A stretch of DNA of 64,000 nucleotides from SIG424 sp045546695 (GTDB lineage: Bacteria; Bacillota; Clostridia; UBA1212; UBA1255): assembly GCA_045546695.1 (NCBI GenBank), contig JAZQDE010000049.1, positions 1 through 64,000 on the forward strand, read 5' to 3'. This document shows, piece after piece, positions 17,651 to 27,602 of this stretch. Under the pieces are notes generated by a model. The model ran no database searches. It was given only the letters and a program-made list of their open reading frames with translations, and was not told the DNA's origin. Each line of letters starts with the position of its first letter. Position 1 is the stretch's first letter. Made by a program: the position numbers and the translations under genes.

Positions 17651-19129
17651 TTAATGTGTGTTTACAGCATCCTGTATCTCCTGCATGTAAATATCAAATG
17701 AAATATCATCTGATTCTGCATAAAGACGGATTGCCTCGCCTATTGCATCGTTAATCTCTGCAGATGGAGCAAGTGGCAGGAATGAAGTGATTTCTGCCGG
17801 ATAATCAAATGCACTATACAGTGAAAATACAGATGTGTTTTTACCATCTACAGGGAAATTTCTCCAATATTTCTTTGCGTTTGCTGTGATAAGAGCAGGA
17901 ACACGATATCCATCCTCGCCTGTTATGGCAACAGCGGCTTCTTCAACCATCGCATAAAGAGCGAATGTGATTGAATTCTTGATTGTGTTTTCAACGTTCT
18001 CTTTTTCTTCTGCCAAAAGAACCTCATCAGTTATTGCATCGTATACGCCATTAACAACGTTGTAGTGTTCACGGTTAAATGCGGCTAAACCAATTGTCTG
18101 AACACCGATTGTAGCAACACTCGTTTCAGTCTTTTCATCATAGAATCTCGGGAAATGAGCAAGCTCCCAGTCAAAACCGTCTGAATTGCTTCCGGCAAGA
18201 CCATTTGCCCATCTTACGATATCTGAGTGATTACAGATAACCATAGCATAATTTGCAAGATCTGCTGCAGAAAGTTCTGCAGGTGTTTTATCCGCAACAA
18301 AACCTGTTTTAATGAAGTTATTTGCAAGATATTCAATACCGCTCAGAACAGCAGGATTTGTAAGTTTTAATGCAATATCATTTTCAGCAAAATCTACCTC
18401 ATTGTAAAGCGCTGCACTCTTGCTTCTTGCAAATGCACCCCATACTGAATAATCAGCATAATCCATAACGATAGGAGACTTGTGACCTGCTTCTACCAGA
18501 GCTTTTGCAATCTCTTCTACCTCTTGCCATGTCCAGTCATCTTTTGGTACGACAGGGTTGATTCCGATTTCATTCAACAAATCGATATTAAGAAGCATTA
18601 CGGTGTTGTTGTATTCAACAGGACACATAAACAGTCTTCCGTCATACATTGAATTTGCAAGAGCAGCCGGATAGAAAAGCTTTGAAGGATAAAGCTTTGT
18701 ATACTCATCACTTGTATAGTCGATAACGCCTTCACTGTGTTCGCTGAGGTCAATTATATAATCTTTTTCTGCATACTTTGCAAGCATAGCTGAATCAATG
18801 GTGAAAACGTCACCAATTGTTCCGTTTTCGATTCTTTCTTCTAATGTTGAAAAATATTCTTCAGCGCTGTCTGCAAGATCAAGCTCTATGTCTACGCTCG
18901 GGTACTGCATTACAAAAGATTGCATATAGTTGAAGCTTGCAATCTCACCGTCATCACAACGATACGAAGAGAATACAACAGAGCCGATAAGTTCTTCAGG
19001 AATCGGTACAGGAGTTGATAAGCCGATGAATTCGTCCTCATCATCATCTTTTCCCGAACATGAGATGAGTGACAATACCATAATTGCGGCTAACAACATT
19101 GTAAGGATTTTAATTATATTTTTATTCAT
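17651..19129 (-). CDS. Extracellular sugar ABC solute-binding lipoprotein (B)
   Basis: A 492-residue family-1 solute-binding protein with signal peptide and lipobox (LISCSG), followed by an acidic linker (DDDEDEF). Typical elements are FNYMQSFVMQYPSVDIEL, TIGDVFTIDSAMLAKYAEKDYI, VPKDDWTWQEVEEIAKALVEAG and a C-terminal helix suited to docking on permeases. It directly follows the second permease pair (22 bases) and is likely the cognate receptor of those permeases. It is related in layout to protein A but clearly diverged, so it is not a recent duplicate. Confidence 0.87.
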   Translation of the reverse strand: MNKNIIKILTMLLAAIMVLSLISCSGKDDDEDEFIGLSTPVPIPEELIGSVVFSSYRCDDGEIASFNYMQSFVMQYPSVDIELDLADSAEEYFSTLEERIENGTIGDVFTIDSAMLAKYAEKDYIIDLSEHSEGVIDYTSDEYTKLYPSKLFYPAALANSMYDGRLFMCPVEYNNTVMLLNIDLLNEIGINPVVPKDDWTWQEVEEIAKALVEAGHKSPIVMDYADYSVWGAFARSKSAALYNEVDFAENDIALKLTNPAVLSGIEYLANNFIKTGFVADKTPAELSAADLANYAMVICNHSDIVRWANGLAGSNSDGFDWELAHFPRFYDEKTETSVATIGVQTIGLAAFNREHYNVVNGVYDAITDEVLLAEEKENVENTIKNSITFALYAMVEEAAVAITGEDGYRVPALITANAKKYWRNFPVDGKNTSVFSLYSAFDYPAEITSFLPLAPSAEINDAIGEAIRLYAESDDISFDIYMQEIQDAVNTH

Positions 19130-19150
19130 TAATATAGCCCTCCTACAAAA

Positions 19151-20179
19151 TTACTCAATGACACCAATTCGTTCGATACCGGCAACAAGTCTCTTCTGAC
19201 CAAGAATATATACTATTAATACAGGTAACATTACCATAAGACATCCTGCGAAAAGAACCGGTTCTGAAGAAGCTCTCAGAGTTTCACTGATAGCACCGCC
19301 ATCATAACCTAACTCCTCAAGATAATTCTGCTGAATCTTACTGAGGGATTCCTGGAATGTATTATGTTGTGGCAAGTAAGTATATGTCAATGTCTCCTGG
19401 TTATCATTCCAATGCCATACAAACGAGAATATAAATACGATTGTGAGCGCTGATTTAACAAGCGGGAACATAATCTGACCAAATACTCTGATTGGACCGG
19501 CGCCGTCGATTCTCGCTGCATCGTCCATAACGTCCGGAATTCTCTGGAAGAAGTACATATAAATCAAGATGAACAACGCGCCTCTCAGACCATGTCCGAA
19601 AAGTGACGGAATCAATATAGCGTAGAAACCTTCTGCCATTCCCATCTGTGACCACATGAAGAATGATGCTGTGATCATTGTTTGCGGCGGGATTAAGAGA
19701 ATAATGATAACAAATAACATTATAAACAATCTGCCTCTGAACTTAAATCTACCTAATGAATATCCTACAAGAGCACATGAAACGGACTGAAGAATCGCAC
19801 TGCCAAGTGAAAGAATGATGGTATTCAGAAGAGTTGAGTAATAATCACCTATTCCGGGATCAACCAAATCAAGATCCAGTGACGGATCTACTGAAAAGAC
19901 ATCCAGACCCATCCATGCTTTCTGGAAGTTTTCCCAGTTAATATGTGTAGGTATGTACTGTACAGTAGGATCCATGTAATCCTGAGCTGACATCATCGAC
20001 GTCGTAAAGATGTAGATAAATGGTAACAGGAAAAGATAAGCAAGCTCTATGAGCACATAGTATAAGAAAACTCTTCCGATTACAAACTTAATCTTTTTCT
20101 TTACTTTATAGCCAAGATTTTCGTATTTAGTGTAAAGGCCAAGGAAAAACTCCTTGATTCTATTTATCAATCGCTTCAT
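19151..20179 (-). CDS. Carbohydrate ABC transporter permease, MalG type (pair 2)
   Basis: Inner-membrane permease with six hydrophobic segments and the EAA loop DDAARIDGAGPIRVFGQIMFPL, which docks the ATPase. About 342 residues is longer than usual because of an extra external segment near residues 70-110. A longer frame starts at a GTG (20188) inside the ribosome site; AAGGAGG lies eight bases before the ATG at 20179, which I chose and which also gives an ATGA overlap with the partner permease gene. No ATPase gene is in the locus, so a shared MsmX/MsmK-type ATPase elsewhere is expected. Confidence 0.9.
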   Translation of the reverse strand: MKRLINRIKEFFLGLYTKYENLGYKVKKKIKFVIGRVFLYYVLIELAYLFLLPFIYIFTTSMMSAQDYMDPTVQYIPTHINWENFQKAWMGLDVFSVDPSLDLDLVDPGIGDYYSTLLNTIILSLGSAILQSVSCALVGYSLGRFKFRGRLFIMLFVIIILLIPPQTMITASFFMWSQMGMAEGFYAILIPSLFGHGLRGALFILIYMYFFQRIPDVMDDAARIDGAGPIRVFGQIMFPLVKSALTIVFIFSFVWHWNDNQETLTYTYLPQHNTFQESLSKIQQNYLEELGYDGGAISETLRASSEPVLFAGCLMVMLPVLIVYILGQKRLVAGIERIGVIE

Positions 20180-21057
20180 CTCAGCCACCTCCTTGTGAAG
20201 AGAATGAATATGAGAATAACAATTAATGTCATCAACATGTAAAGCCAGCTAAGAGCAGCTCTCTCTCCGTATTTATCCATATTGTTGAGAAGTCCCATTA
20301 CCGGGTTAGATGAATCAACGAATGAGTCAACAAGCGCGTAAATACAGTTCAGGATAACGAACGGAGATACGTATGGTAATGTGATATGCCAGAATGATTC
20401 CCATGCAGACGCACCGTCCAGGTCAACAACTTCATAAAGGATATCCGGAACACTCTGAAGAGCAGCAAGGAAGATAAGAATCTCTACACTACTTCTCCAC
20501 ATTATGTGACCAATTTCTGAGGCAATTCCTCCGAATCCTCTCAGGAACTGATTGTTTGCAACAATCTGACCGAAGATACTAATATTACCAACGTCATCAC
20601 TGAAAAGATATGACATGATAACACCGGAAAGGATAACCGGGATAAAGAATATAACTCTGAAGTAAACTCTTCCGGGGAATTTCTGCTTTAACAGTACTGC
20701 AACAAACAATGCAAATGCAACGATTACAGGTACCTGATAAAGAGCATTCAAAAATGAATTTAACACAACCTGACCCGATTCAGGATCCTGAATAACCTCA
20801 ATATAGTTATCAATACCTACCCATGTACTAAGGCCTGTATTACACCACAAGTCCTGTCCGTTAACGTTGTAAAAACTCATTTTTACAGACATGAAGAGTG
20901 GAATAAACAAGAACCAAACGAGGCCTATTAACCATGGAATTGAGAAAACCAAGCCTTCAAGATTACGTCTTCTTTCGAAAGATAAAAACGTAGTCTTAAC
21001 TCTTCTATGAGCCAGCTGTTTCTTTGTTAAAACTTTTGTTTTTTTATTATCTGCCAT
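20176..21057 (-). CDS. Sugar ABC transporter permease, UgpA/MalF type (pair 2)
   Basis: A 293-residue inner-membrane permease. A basic N-terminus precedes the first helix (LVFSIPWLIGLVWFLFIPL); the EAA loop reads EVVDLDGASAWESFWHITLP. It pairs with the MalG-type permease downstream through a four-base overlap. The start codon follows GGGGGAGT and lies three bases after the stop of the large DUF5696-like gene, so the two are coupled. Confidence 0.9.
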   Translation of the reverse strand: MADNKKTKVLTKKQLAHRRVKTTFLSFERRRNLEGLVFSIPWLIGLVWFLFIPLFMSVKMSFYNVNGQDLWCNTGLSTWVGIDNYIEVIQDPESGQVVLNSFLNALYQVPVIVAFALFVAVLLKQKFPGRVYFRVIFFIPVILSGVIMSYLFSDDVGNISIFGQIVANNQFLRGFGGIASEIGHIMWRSSVEILIFLAALQSVPDILYEVVDLDGASAWESFWHITLPYVSPFVILNCIYALVDSFVDSSNPVMGLLNNMDKYGERAALSWLYMLMTLIVILIFILFTRRWLR

Positions 21058-21060
21058 AGA

Positions 21061-23619
21061 TTACTCCCCCTTAGCGCTTATTACGCTATATCCTTGACCA
21101 TCAAATGATAATACGTCATTTGTGTAAGGATCCGTTATCTCAATTGCTTCTTTTTCGTAGCAAACGTATACTCTTGCTCCGCCTGAATATTCGGTGCAGT
21201 ATACTTCAGCATCAGCTGAAAGCTTGTAATGGTTTACAATCTCTTCGTTAACGAAAGGAGCAACAGCTTCTTCAATTGCTTTATAAACCATTTCAATTGT
21301 ACCAAGCTGATCAAGCAGTTCATACTCTGATTTATATAATGTATTGTAATATGTCCACTTAAGCAACGCAGATTCTTCTTTTGTTACTTCAATTGAACCT
21401 AATGCACCATATTCAATGGATCTGAGCAATGCATCATATTCTACGTCACAGTTATTAATTGGCATTGAATAGTAAGGTACTATGCCATGGTAAATCATCT
21501 GTACAAACGGAATCTCCTCATCAAGTACAACGTGTGAAGACTTTGTCATAGACATATCGTAAATTGATGATACGAAAGGAACAACATATGAATTACCATT
21601 GTATACTGATACAGTATCAAATTTTTCATTGTATTTGATAAGCCAGTCAACATATTTATTGATTAACTGAATTCTGAATAATGCATTGAACTGGTTATAG
21701 TCTGAATAAAGCTGATCACCAATCTGCTGAAGAGTAACGCCTGATACATCATAGTCGCGGAGTCTACCGATATTCTTTGAAAGAATCTTACTCTCAAAGT
21801 ATAAAGGACTGAGAATATATCCGTTTCCACCTCTATAATAAGCACCGGAAACTGTCTTGAGCTTATAGTTCAGATAGAACGTACTTGGAATCTTCACGAC
21901 AGAATTTCTGAGTGTAGCACTGCCTGACGGTGAACCATACAGGTACAATAAGTTGTTATCATAGTTGACTGTTATACCATTCTCCTCTGCCCATGCGTTG
22001 AATTCTTCCATGTCAAGGCCATCATCATAGCTGCTGTCGGGCTTAAGTTTAGATGTGGAATTCCAGAAATAACCATTATTCATCCAACCAACCATTGTCA
22101 TGGTAATATCTGACATTCCCTTGTTCTTGAGATCATTATAAATATTCTGAGCATCCTTGAATGTTGTCATTACCTTAAGCTGGTTTGTTACGCCACCTAC
22201 AGCATTTTCTGCACCCATGAATGTTCTGAGATTCAGAATATCAGCATCAGAAATGTTTCCGATTGTAACGTCAACTCCGTATCTTTCTTTCCACTGAGCA
22301 ATCATTTTTGTCTGAACAGTCTTTGCAAGGTCGTTGTAACTATATTCTTTTTCTTCAGATAAATCAAATCTGATACGCTGCTCTACGTCACCGAGCTGCA
22401 TAGTTCTTGTAATATCTGAATATGAAGAACCTGACTTTGAAACCTGTCTGTTGAAATACTCTCTATATGTGTACTGAACGTATATCGCATAGAACGGAAC
22501 GTTTCTTACACCCGGATTTGATACTCTCAGGTATGCATTTGCTTCACCCTGTTCAATAAATCCGGTAATCATTGAGTTTGCATATTTATTAACGTCTTTT
22601 GCATCCTCACTCAGATTTTCAATAATACCATATGCCCCAAGAAGGATTGTATGGTTGTTATATCTTGGCTGAGATTCAGCATCCGTTACAGAGTCAATTG
22701 TATAATCCCAACCGTAAATTCTTTTTGCGTATTCACTTGAGTTACTTACTCTTGATACTGAGAAGTCAGTAACTGCACCTGAACCATCCGGAACAACAAA
22801 GTAACCGGATTCACCGCTACGATGAGCAAAAAGATATGGAAGAACAGCAAGAGATGAAAGAAGTGGTCTTTCTTCTGCTGTCTGATCTTCAATATCATCG
22901 CTCAGATATGGGCGCTCGATGATACCATTTTTAGGAATGAAATATACAACTTCATTACCATCAAGTGTAATTTCCACAGAAAACTCGAGTTCGAGGTCTA
23001 CCATTTCATAAGTCAACCTGATACCATTTTCGATATAGTATACATTTTTAACATGTTCCTGAGTATTTACACCGACAAACAGACCACTGTCTCGGCCGGA
23101 CATCTTTGTGTATCCAATGAATACAGGTGAAGTAATAATATTACCGGTAGAAGTACCCTTCTTGAAAATATCTATATCACCCGGATCATCTTCTGTCGCC
23201 TGAATCGGCTCAGGATAACTTCTGAAGATCTCACCTGTTGCATTATCCTTGAAAATAAACAAGTCATTCTTTGGGGAATAGCTCATTGTGAGATATTCAT
23301 TCTGTGCAATAACTGTCATTCCCTCGTCTCCGAGCATCTGACCGTTAATGCCTTTATCTTTCAGTGGTGCTGATACCTGTACGTCGCTCTTTATACCTTC
23401 GTCGCTGAATGAGATTAAAGATGATTCAGCAAAACCCACCTTGATAATAAGGAAGCCGAGTAAAAATACTGTAACAAGAGCTACAACAATCTTAACAATT
23501 CTGAGGTAGAATTTCTTTTTTGCCATCTTGGCAGCATATGCTGCAGCTTCTGCCTCATCAATATATAAAGAAGTTTTTTTGGTTTCAACATCAATATCTT
23601 TTTTCTTTTTCTTAAACAA
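21061..23619 (-). CDS. Large membrane-anchored extracellular protein, DUF5696-like
   Basis: An 852-residue protein with a lysine-rich cytoplasmic start, a single transmembrane helix at about residues 38-60, and an external remainder. The first external half is beta-rich (YLTMSYSPKNDLFIFKD, VEITLDGNEVVYFIPKNG). The second half has barrel-like elements, notably DITMTMVGWMNNGYFW, MEEFNAWAEENGITVNYDN and FVSSIYDMS, reminiscent of a glycosidase scaffold. From memory, context and layout match proteins labelled DUF5696 near sugar ABC genes; this is not verified. The TTG start follows GGAG at about 10 bases and overlaps the NHL-Yip1 stop by eight bases. Function is unknown; a glycan-binding or glycan-cleaving partner of the transporter is plausible. 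Confidence 0.6.
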   Translation of the reverse strand: MFKKKKKDIDVETKKTSLYIDEAEAAAYAAKMAKKKFYLRIVKIVVALVTVFLLGFLIIKVGFAESSLISFSDEGIKSDVQVSAPLKDKGINGQMLGDEGMTVIAQNEYLTMSYSPKNDLFIFKDNATGEIFRSYPEPIQATEDDPGDIDIFKKGTSTGNIITSPVFIGYTKMSGRDSGLFVGVNTQEHVKNVYYIENGIRLTYEMVDLELEFSVEITLDGNEVVYFIPKNGIIERPYLSDDIEDQTAEERPLLSSLAVLPYLFAHRSGESGYFVVPDGSGAVTDFSVSRVSNSSEYAKRIYGWDYTIDSVTDAESQPRYNNHTILLGAYGIIENLSEDAKDVNKYANSMITGFIEQGEANAYLRVSNPGVRNVPFYAIYVQYTYREYFNRQVSKSGSSYSDITRTMQLGDVEQRIRFDLSEEKEYSYNDLAKTVQTKMIAQWKERYGVDVTIGNISDADILNLRTFMGAENAVGGVTNQLKVMTTFKDAQNIYNDLKNKGMSDITMTMVGWMNNGYFWNSTSKLKPDSSYDDGLDMEEFNAWAEENGITVNYDNNLLYLYGSPSGSATLRNSVVKIPSTFYLNYKLKTVSGAYYRGGNGYILSPLYFESKILSKNIGRLRDYDVSGVTLQQIGDQLYSDYNQFNALFRIQLINKYVDWLIKYNEKFDTVSVYNGNSYVVPFVSSIYDMSMTKSSHVVLDEEIPFVQMIYHGIVPYYSMPINNCDVEYDALLRSIEYGALGSIEVTKEESALLKWTYYNTLYKSEYELLDQLGTIEMVYKAIEEAVAPFVNEEIVNHYKLSADAEVYCTEYSGGARVYVCYEKEAIEITDPYTNDVLSFDGQGYSVISAKGE

Positions 23620-25723
23620 GATAACTCAACTCCTTTACCAATTGTGCGATAAATGTGAACAGCTGACTTGTCAATGCATATACGAGAATGAATAACATTG
23701 CAACTGCTGAAACACCGACAACTGTTATGAAAAATACAACAAATGCTTTAACCGGGTGGAAGCCGTGTATACCCTTGATGGCAAAGTATACAAGGAACAC
23801 TACCAATATCATAAGGATTGTATTCGCAAGATTCCACAGACTTTGTTCATTAAGAGTAAGAACATGTGTCAAAGCATGAAGTGGAAGTAATGCTATCATC
23901 CACGGAACGTGACAATATGCACCTGCGATAAATACGTCTCTGAGACGACCTTCACCATACATGATTGTTGTAACGCCGTAGTTAACAACACACATAACAA
24001 GCCATGGAATCAATGAGAACAATATTGTCTCAAATGGATTAATCAGGTCGAGAGAAGAGCCTCCTCTGAATATAAAGCTTGTAGCATATTCAGAAGCAAC
24101 TGAAACGGCAGTGTAAAGTAACATTACAAGCACCATATCTGTATAAGAACCCTGGTTCTCATATCTGATACCTTCAAATCCATCAACAGGATGACGTACC
24201 ACGCCATAGCTTCTGCTGAAGAACTTCTTGACCTTAGTAAACGCATTGTTTTTCTCCGGAGGAACACCATACTTACGTTTTCTGTAACGTTTGAATGTCT
24301 TCCACGCAATAGCAAGTAACAACAATGCGATGATTGAGATAACAATAACAGTAAAGTAATCTCTTATAAAATATGTTCTGATCTCGTCAAACGCATCAGA
24401 AGCATTTGTGGCATCTTCTGCATCTACAAAATAATCGTATGCTATCTTGTAGTTCTCTTCCTGCATCTTACGCATTTCTATTTTACCCATGTTAAGAAGA
24501 GCAAGTGTATAGAAGCTGTCTTTTTCAAGAATTTCTTTCCAGATCGGAAGAGATTCATCATATTTACCATCAATAAAGAGATTGTTGGCTTCATGAACCG
24601 TCTTGATAAAATCTGTCGGCTCGTAAACTGTAATTGTTGAAGTTGCGTTATCAAGAACGTATACCCTACCTCTGCTGTCAACTTCTATACTGATTGGAAC
24701 TCTGATCTGACCGTATCCAAGACCATCACTGCCGAATACACAAAGGTTGTTGCCCCATTCGTCATATGAATAAATACGGCAATATCTCTGATCGAGAATG
24801 AACATGTTACCATTGCTGTCAACTGTTACATCGATAAATGTCTGGTTAACATCTGAATAGTTGTTTGACAAGCTCGTATCACTGAAGTTGAATGATCCGT
24901 ACAATACGTCAGAACCTGCAATGTTAATCTTTCTTACCTGAGGTGGTGTATCTGTTGTTGTAGTCGCATACATATAACCATCGTCAGATGCGTAAATGTT
25001 TGTGAAAGTATACGGGAGCGTAACGATAGAACCTTTTCTGTCCTCTCTGTCCCAGAGTACTTTTGCAATTGATTCCCAGAAGGAAAGGTTTACTTTGTTT
25101 GTGCCATAGTAACTTCTGAATTCACCATCTGCACTAAGCTGCATGATACCGTTATAGTCACCTGTGTTACATACGTAAATATAACCTCTGGTATCCTTTG
25201 TAACTTTTAAGGGCTGATAGTTAAAATCAACTGATAAAAGTTCACTTTGCGGCATTTCATATGAATATCTCAAGTTACCATATTTTGTATATTCAACAAG
25301 TCTTGAATTACCTGAGTCTGCTACAAGGATTGTACCTGAACCTGAATCAACGTAAACACACATAGGATTCTTGAGTGCTGACTGATCTTCAGGATATGTA
25401 CCCTTACCTGATACTTCCAATACAAAATTATAATCAGAATCGTATTTTACTATTCTGTTGTTACCGGTATCTACAACATAAATATTATCATCATCATCAA
25501 TGAAAATATCTTCCGGTTTGCTGAGTTTACCCTCTTCTTTAGTAGGTTTATCAATAACTGTGCAAACTTCGTATGCTGCCGGAATCGGATAAGGCTTATC
25601 CAGAGCACCGTTGTACATATTCAGATAATAGTTCGGATATGGAGTATCGGCACTTACAGTAAACGTACATGTGAATACGAGAGCAAATAACAGGAGTAAA
25701 CAAACATATTTTTTCATTTTCAT
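23612..25723 (-). CDS. NHL-repeat/TPR-like/Yip1 multidomain membrane protein
   Basis: A 703-residue fusion. A signal peptide (to about residue 25) exports an NHL-type beta-propeller (about 55-385) with repeats such as GKLSKPEDIFIDDDDNIYVV followed by DTGNNRIVKY. Next come two TPR-like helix pairs (ANNLFIDGKYDESLPIWKEI, TLALLNMGKIEMRKM), a transmembrane helix (about 455-475), a basic RYRKRK loop, and a C-terminal Yip1-like domain with several membrane helices. It starts at the ATG (25723) nine bases after GGAGG. It lies between the two permease pairs of the sugar locus, so its propeller probably works at the cell surface with the transporter, perhaps as a scaffold or sensor. The function is inferred only. 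Confidence 0.75.
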   Translation of the reverse strand: MKMKKYVCLLLLFALVFTCTFTVSADTPYPNYYLNMYNGALDKPYPIPAAYEVCTVIDKPTKEEGKLSKPEDIFIDDDDNIYVVDTGNNRIVKYDSDYNFVLEVSGKGTYPEDQSALKNPMCVYVDSGSGTILVADSGNSRLVEYTKYGNLRYSYEMPQSELLSVDFNYQPLKVTKDTRGYIYVCNTGDYNGIMQLSADGEFRSYYGTNKVNLSFWESIAKVLWDREDRKGSIVTLPYTFTNIYASDDGYMYATTTTDTPPQVRKINIAGSDVLYGSFNFSDTSLSNNYSDVNQTFIDVTVDSNGNMFILDQRYCRIYSYDEWGNNLCVFGSDGLGYGQIRVPISIEVDSRGRVYVLDNATSTITVYEPTDFIKTVHEANNLFIDGKYDESLPIWKEILEKDSFYTLALLNMGKIEMRKMQEENYKIAYDYFVDAEDATNASDAFDEIRTYFIRDYFTVIVISIIALLLLAIAWKTFKRYRKRKYGVPPEKNNAFTKVKKFFSRSYGVVRHPVDGFEGIRYENQGSYTDMVLVMLLYTAVSVASEYATSFIFRGGSSLDLINPFETILFSLIPWLVMCVVNYGVTTIMYGEGRLRDVFIAGAYCHVPWMIALLPLHALTHVLTLNEQSLWNLANTILMILVVFLVYFAIKGIHGFHPVKAFVVFFITVVGVSAVAMLFILVYALTSQLFTFIAQLVKELSYLV

Positions 25724-25737
25724 AATCTGTAACCTCC

Positions 25738-26607
25738 TTATTTAATACCTGAATGTGCCATTGTATCCATAACACGGCTTTGCTGAATTATGAATATTAT
25801 GATACTTGGCAACGTCATAATTAACGATGAAACTGCTGTCGCACCTGTTCTTGCAACGTTACCGCCAATTGTTGACATAAAGAACGCAAGTGTTCTTAAG
25901 TTCTCTTCATAAATGTATGTGTTTGATGTACCTGCATCGCCCCAGATACCACCGAATGAAAGGATGATAGCTGTTGCCTGAGCATTCTTCAGAAGCGGCA
26001 ATGCAATCTTTGTATACAGCTTCCATTCACTTGCACCGTCAATCTTACCAGCCTCAAAAATCGAATCAGGAACCTGATCCAGGAACTGTTTCATAAGGAA
26101 GAGGATTGTCGTTGAAGCCAGACCCGGGATAATATAAACAAAATATGTATTATCAATACCGAGCTTTGTAATAATCAGGTATGAAGGAATACCTGCAGCT
26201 GCTGTTACGAACATCAGGGCTGTTGTAATGAGCTTGAACAAAGCTTTATGTCCTGGGAACTTATGCTTTGAAAGCGGATAACAAGCCATTGTGTCTACCA
26301 TAATCAATGCAAACAAGTAACAGATAGTTACAAATATTGTATTGAAAAGATATCTTGAAAATGGTACCAAGCTGTTTGATGTTACTGTACTGAGGTCAGA
26401 GAAGTTCTGTAGCGTCGGATTCTTAACGAAGAACGTCGGCGGATACAGGAACAATTCCTCCGGTGGCTTGAAGGCCGTGCTTACGAGGTAAATCAAAGGA
26501 AGGAATGATAGGATACCTGCCAGGGACAGGAATATAACAATTATCTTACCAGAGTAATCTCTATGTTTTCTCGCTTTTTTTAAATAATCAACGTCAACTT
26601 GTAACAT
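25738..26607 (-). CDS. Carbohydrate ABC transporter permease, MalG type (pair 1)
   Basis: About 289 residues with six membrane segments. The EAA loop is EAGKIDGASEWKLYTKIALP; the early periplasmic segment STAFKPPEELFLYPPTFFVKNP is typical of sugar permeases. A longer frame starts at a GTG (26616), but AAGGAG is eight bases before the ATG at 26607, which I chose. Its partner gene ends six bases upstream. The ATPase is not encoded nearby. Confidence 0.9.
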   Translation of the reverse strand: MLQVDVDYLKKARKHRDYSGKIIVIFLSLAGILSFLPLIYLVSTAFKPPEELFLYPPTFFVKNPTLQNFSDLSTVTSNSLVPFSRYLFNTIFVTICYLFALIMVDTMACYPLSKHKFPGHKALFKLITTALMFVTAAAGIPSYLIITKLGIDNTYFVYIIPGLASTTILFLMKQFLDQVPDSIFEAGKIDGASEWKLYTKIALPLLKNAQATAIILSFGGIWGDAGTSNTYIYEENLRTLAFFMSTIGGNVARTGATAVSSLIMTLPSIIIFIIQQSRVMDTMAHSGIK

Positions 26608-26612
26608 ATGCA

Positions 26613-27590
26613 TCACTCCTTATCTTGTAAGAGTTTGAACGCAATACGTCCAAGACCCAATATTAATATTGACAACACAACGGCTATCGCCGACGCGTAA
26701 CCAACCTCAAATCGTGTACCGGAGTAGTCTCCTAAGTGCAACATAATCGTAAGACCTGCATCCTCCGGAGACGGGTGACCTGCCATCGTAGAACCTACAG
26801 TAAACGCACCTGTAATCTGTAATACGGCTGCGAAGAGCAACTGTGGCATTGTCTGCGGAATATCAACATACAGAAGTCTCTGGAATCTTGATGTAACACC
26901 GTCAACGGCAGCTGCGTCATATAGCTCGCGGTCAACGCCTCTGAAACCGGCAACAAATGACAAGAATCCTGTACCAAGTGATGACCACAAAGCAACTACG
27001 ATTGTAACCGGCATGATAAGGTTAACGTCCTGAGTCCACATGATAGGCTCATTTATGAAGCCCATCTTCAAGAGTAACGCATTCAGGTAACCTGTACTAT
27101 CGTTAGAGAAGAGTACTCCCCATACAACCGTCATCGCTACAGCACTTGTAAGTGACGGAGCATAGAATGCCAGAACGTAGACTGCTCTGATTTTGTCAGG
27201 AACCTGGTTGATAAGCCATGCAAAGAAATATGATGCAACATATCCACAAGGACCAACAATAACAGCATAATAGAGAGTGTTACTGAAAGCCTTTAAGAAG
27301 AGCGGGTCATCAACGAAAAGGTACTGATAGTTTGTAAGACCATTGAATACCGGATCTTCAAGAATACTCCAATAAGTAAAGCTCAATGCTGTTGATGCAA
27401 TCAACGGAAGCAGTGAAAAAATTATAAATACTATAAAGAATGGTGCGATGAGACCATATGACATTTTATAACGCCACATCTCATGCAGTGTGTAGCCAAA
27501 ACGTTTCTCAACGTTGAAGAAACGTTTTTTAGGCTTTTGAACTGCAGGCACAGCCGATTCTTTTTTGTTTGAATCTTTATTTTTTGACAC
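26613..27590 (-). CDS. Sugar ABC transporter permease, UgpA/MalF type (pair 1)
   Basis: About 325 residues: a basic N-terminal extension, then six helices beginning SYGLIAPFFIVFIIFSLLPL. The EAA loop is YDAAAVDGVTSRFQRLLYVDIP. A GTG at 27599 lies inside the ribosome site; the second GTG (27590), eight bases after AGAGG, is the likelier start. It follows the CBM-fused binding-protein gene closely and together with the next permease forms transporter 1. Confidence 0.9.
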   Translation of the reverse strand: MSKNKDSNKKESAVPAVQKPKKRFFNVEKRFGYTLHEMWRYKMSYGLIAPFFIVFIIFSLLPLIASTALSFTYWSILEDPVFNGLTNYQYLFVDDPLFLKAFSNTLYYAVIVGPCGYVASYFFAWLINQVPDKIRAVYVLAFYAPSLTSAVAMTVVWGVLFSNDSTGYLNALLLKMGFINEPIMWTQDVNLIMPVTIVVALWSSLGTGFLSFVAGFRGVDRELYDAAAVDGVTSRFQRLLYVDIPQTMPQLLFAAVLQITGAFTVGSTMAGHPSPEDAGLTIMLHLGDYSGTRFEVGYASAIAVVLSILILGLGRIAFKLLQDKE

Positions 27591-27602
27591 TCTACTCACC
27601 TC

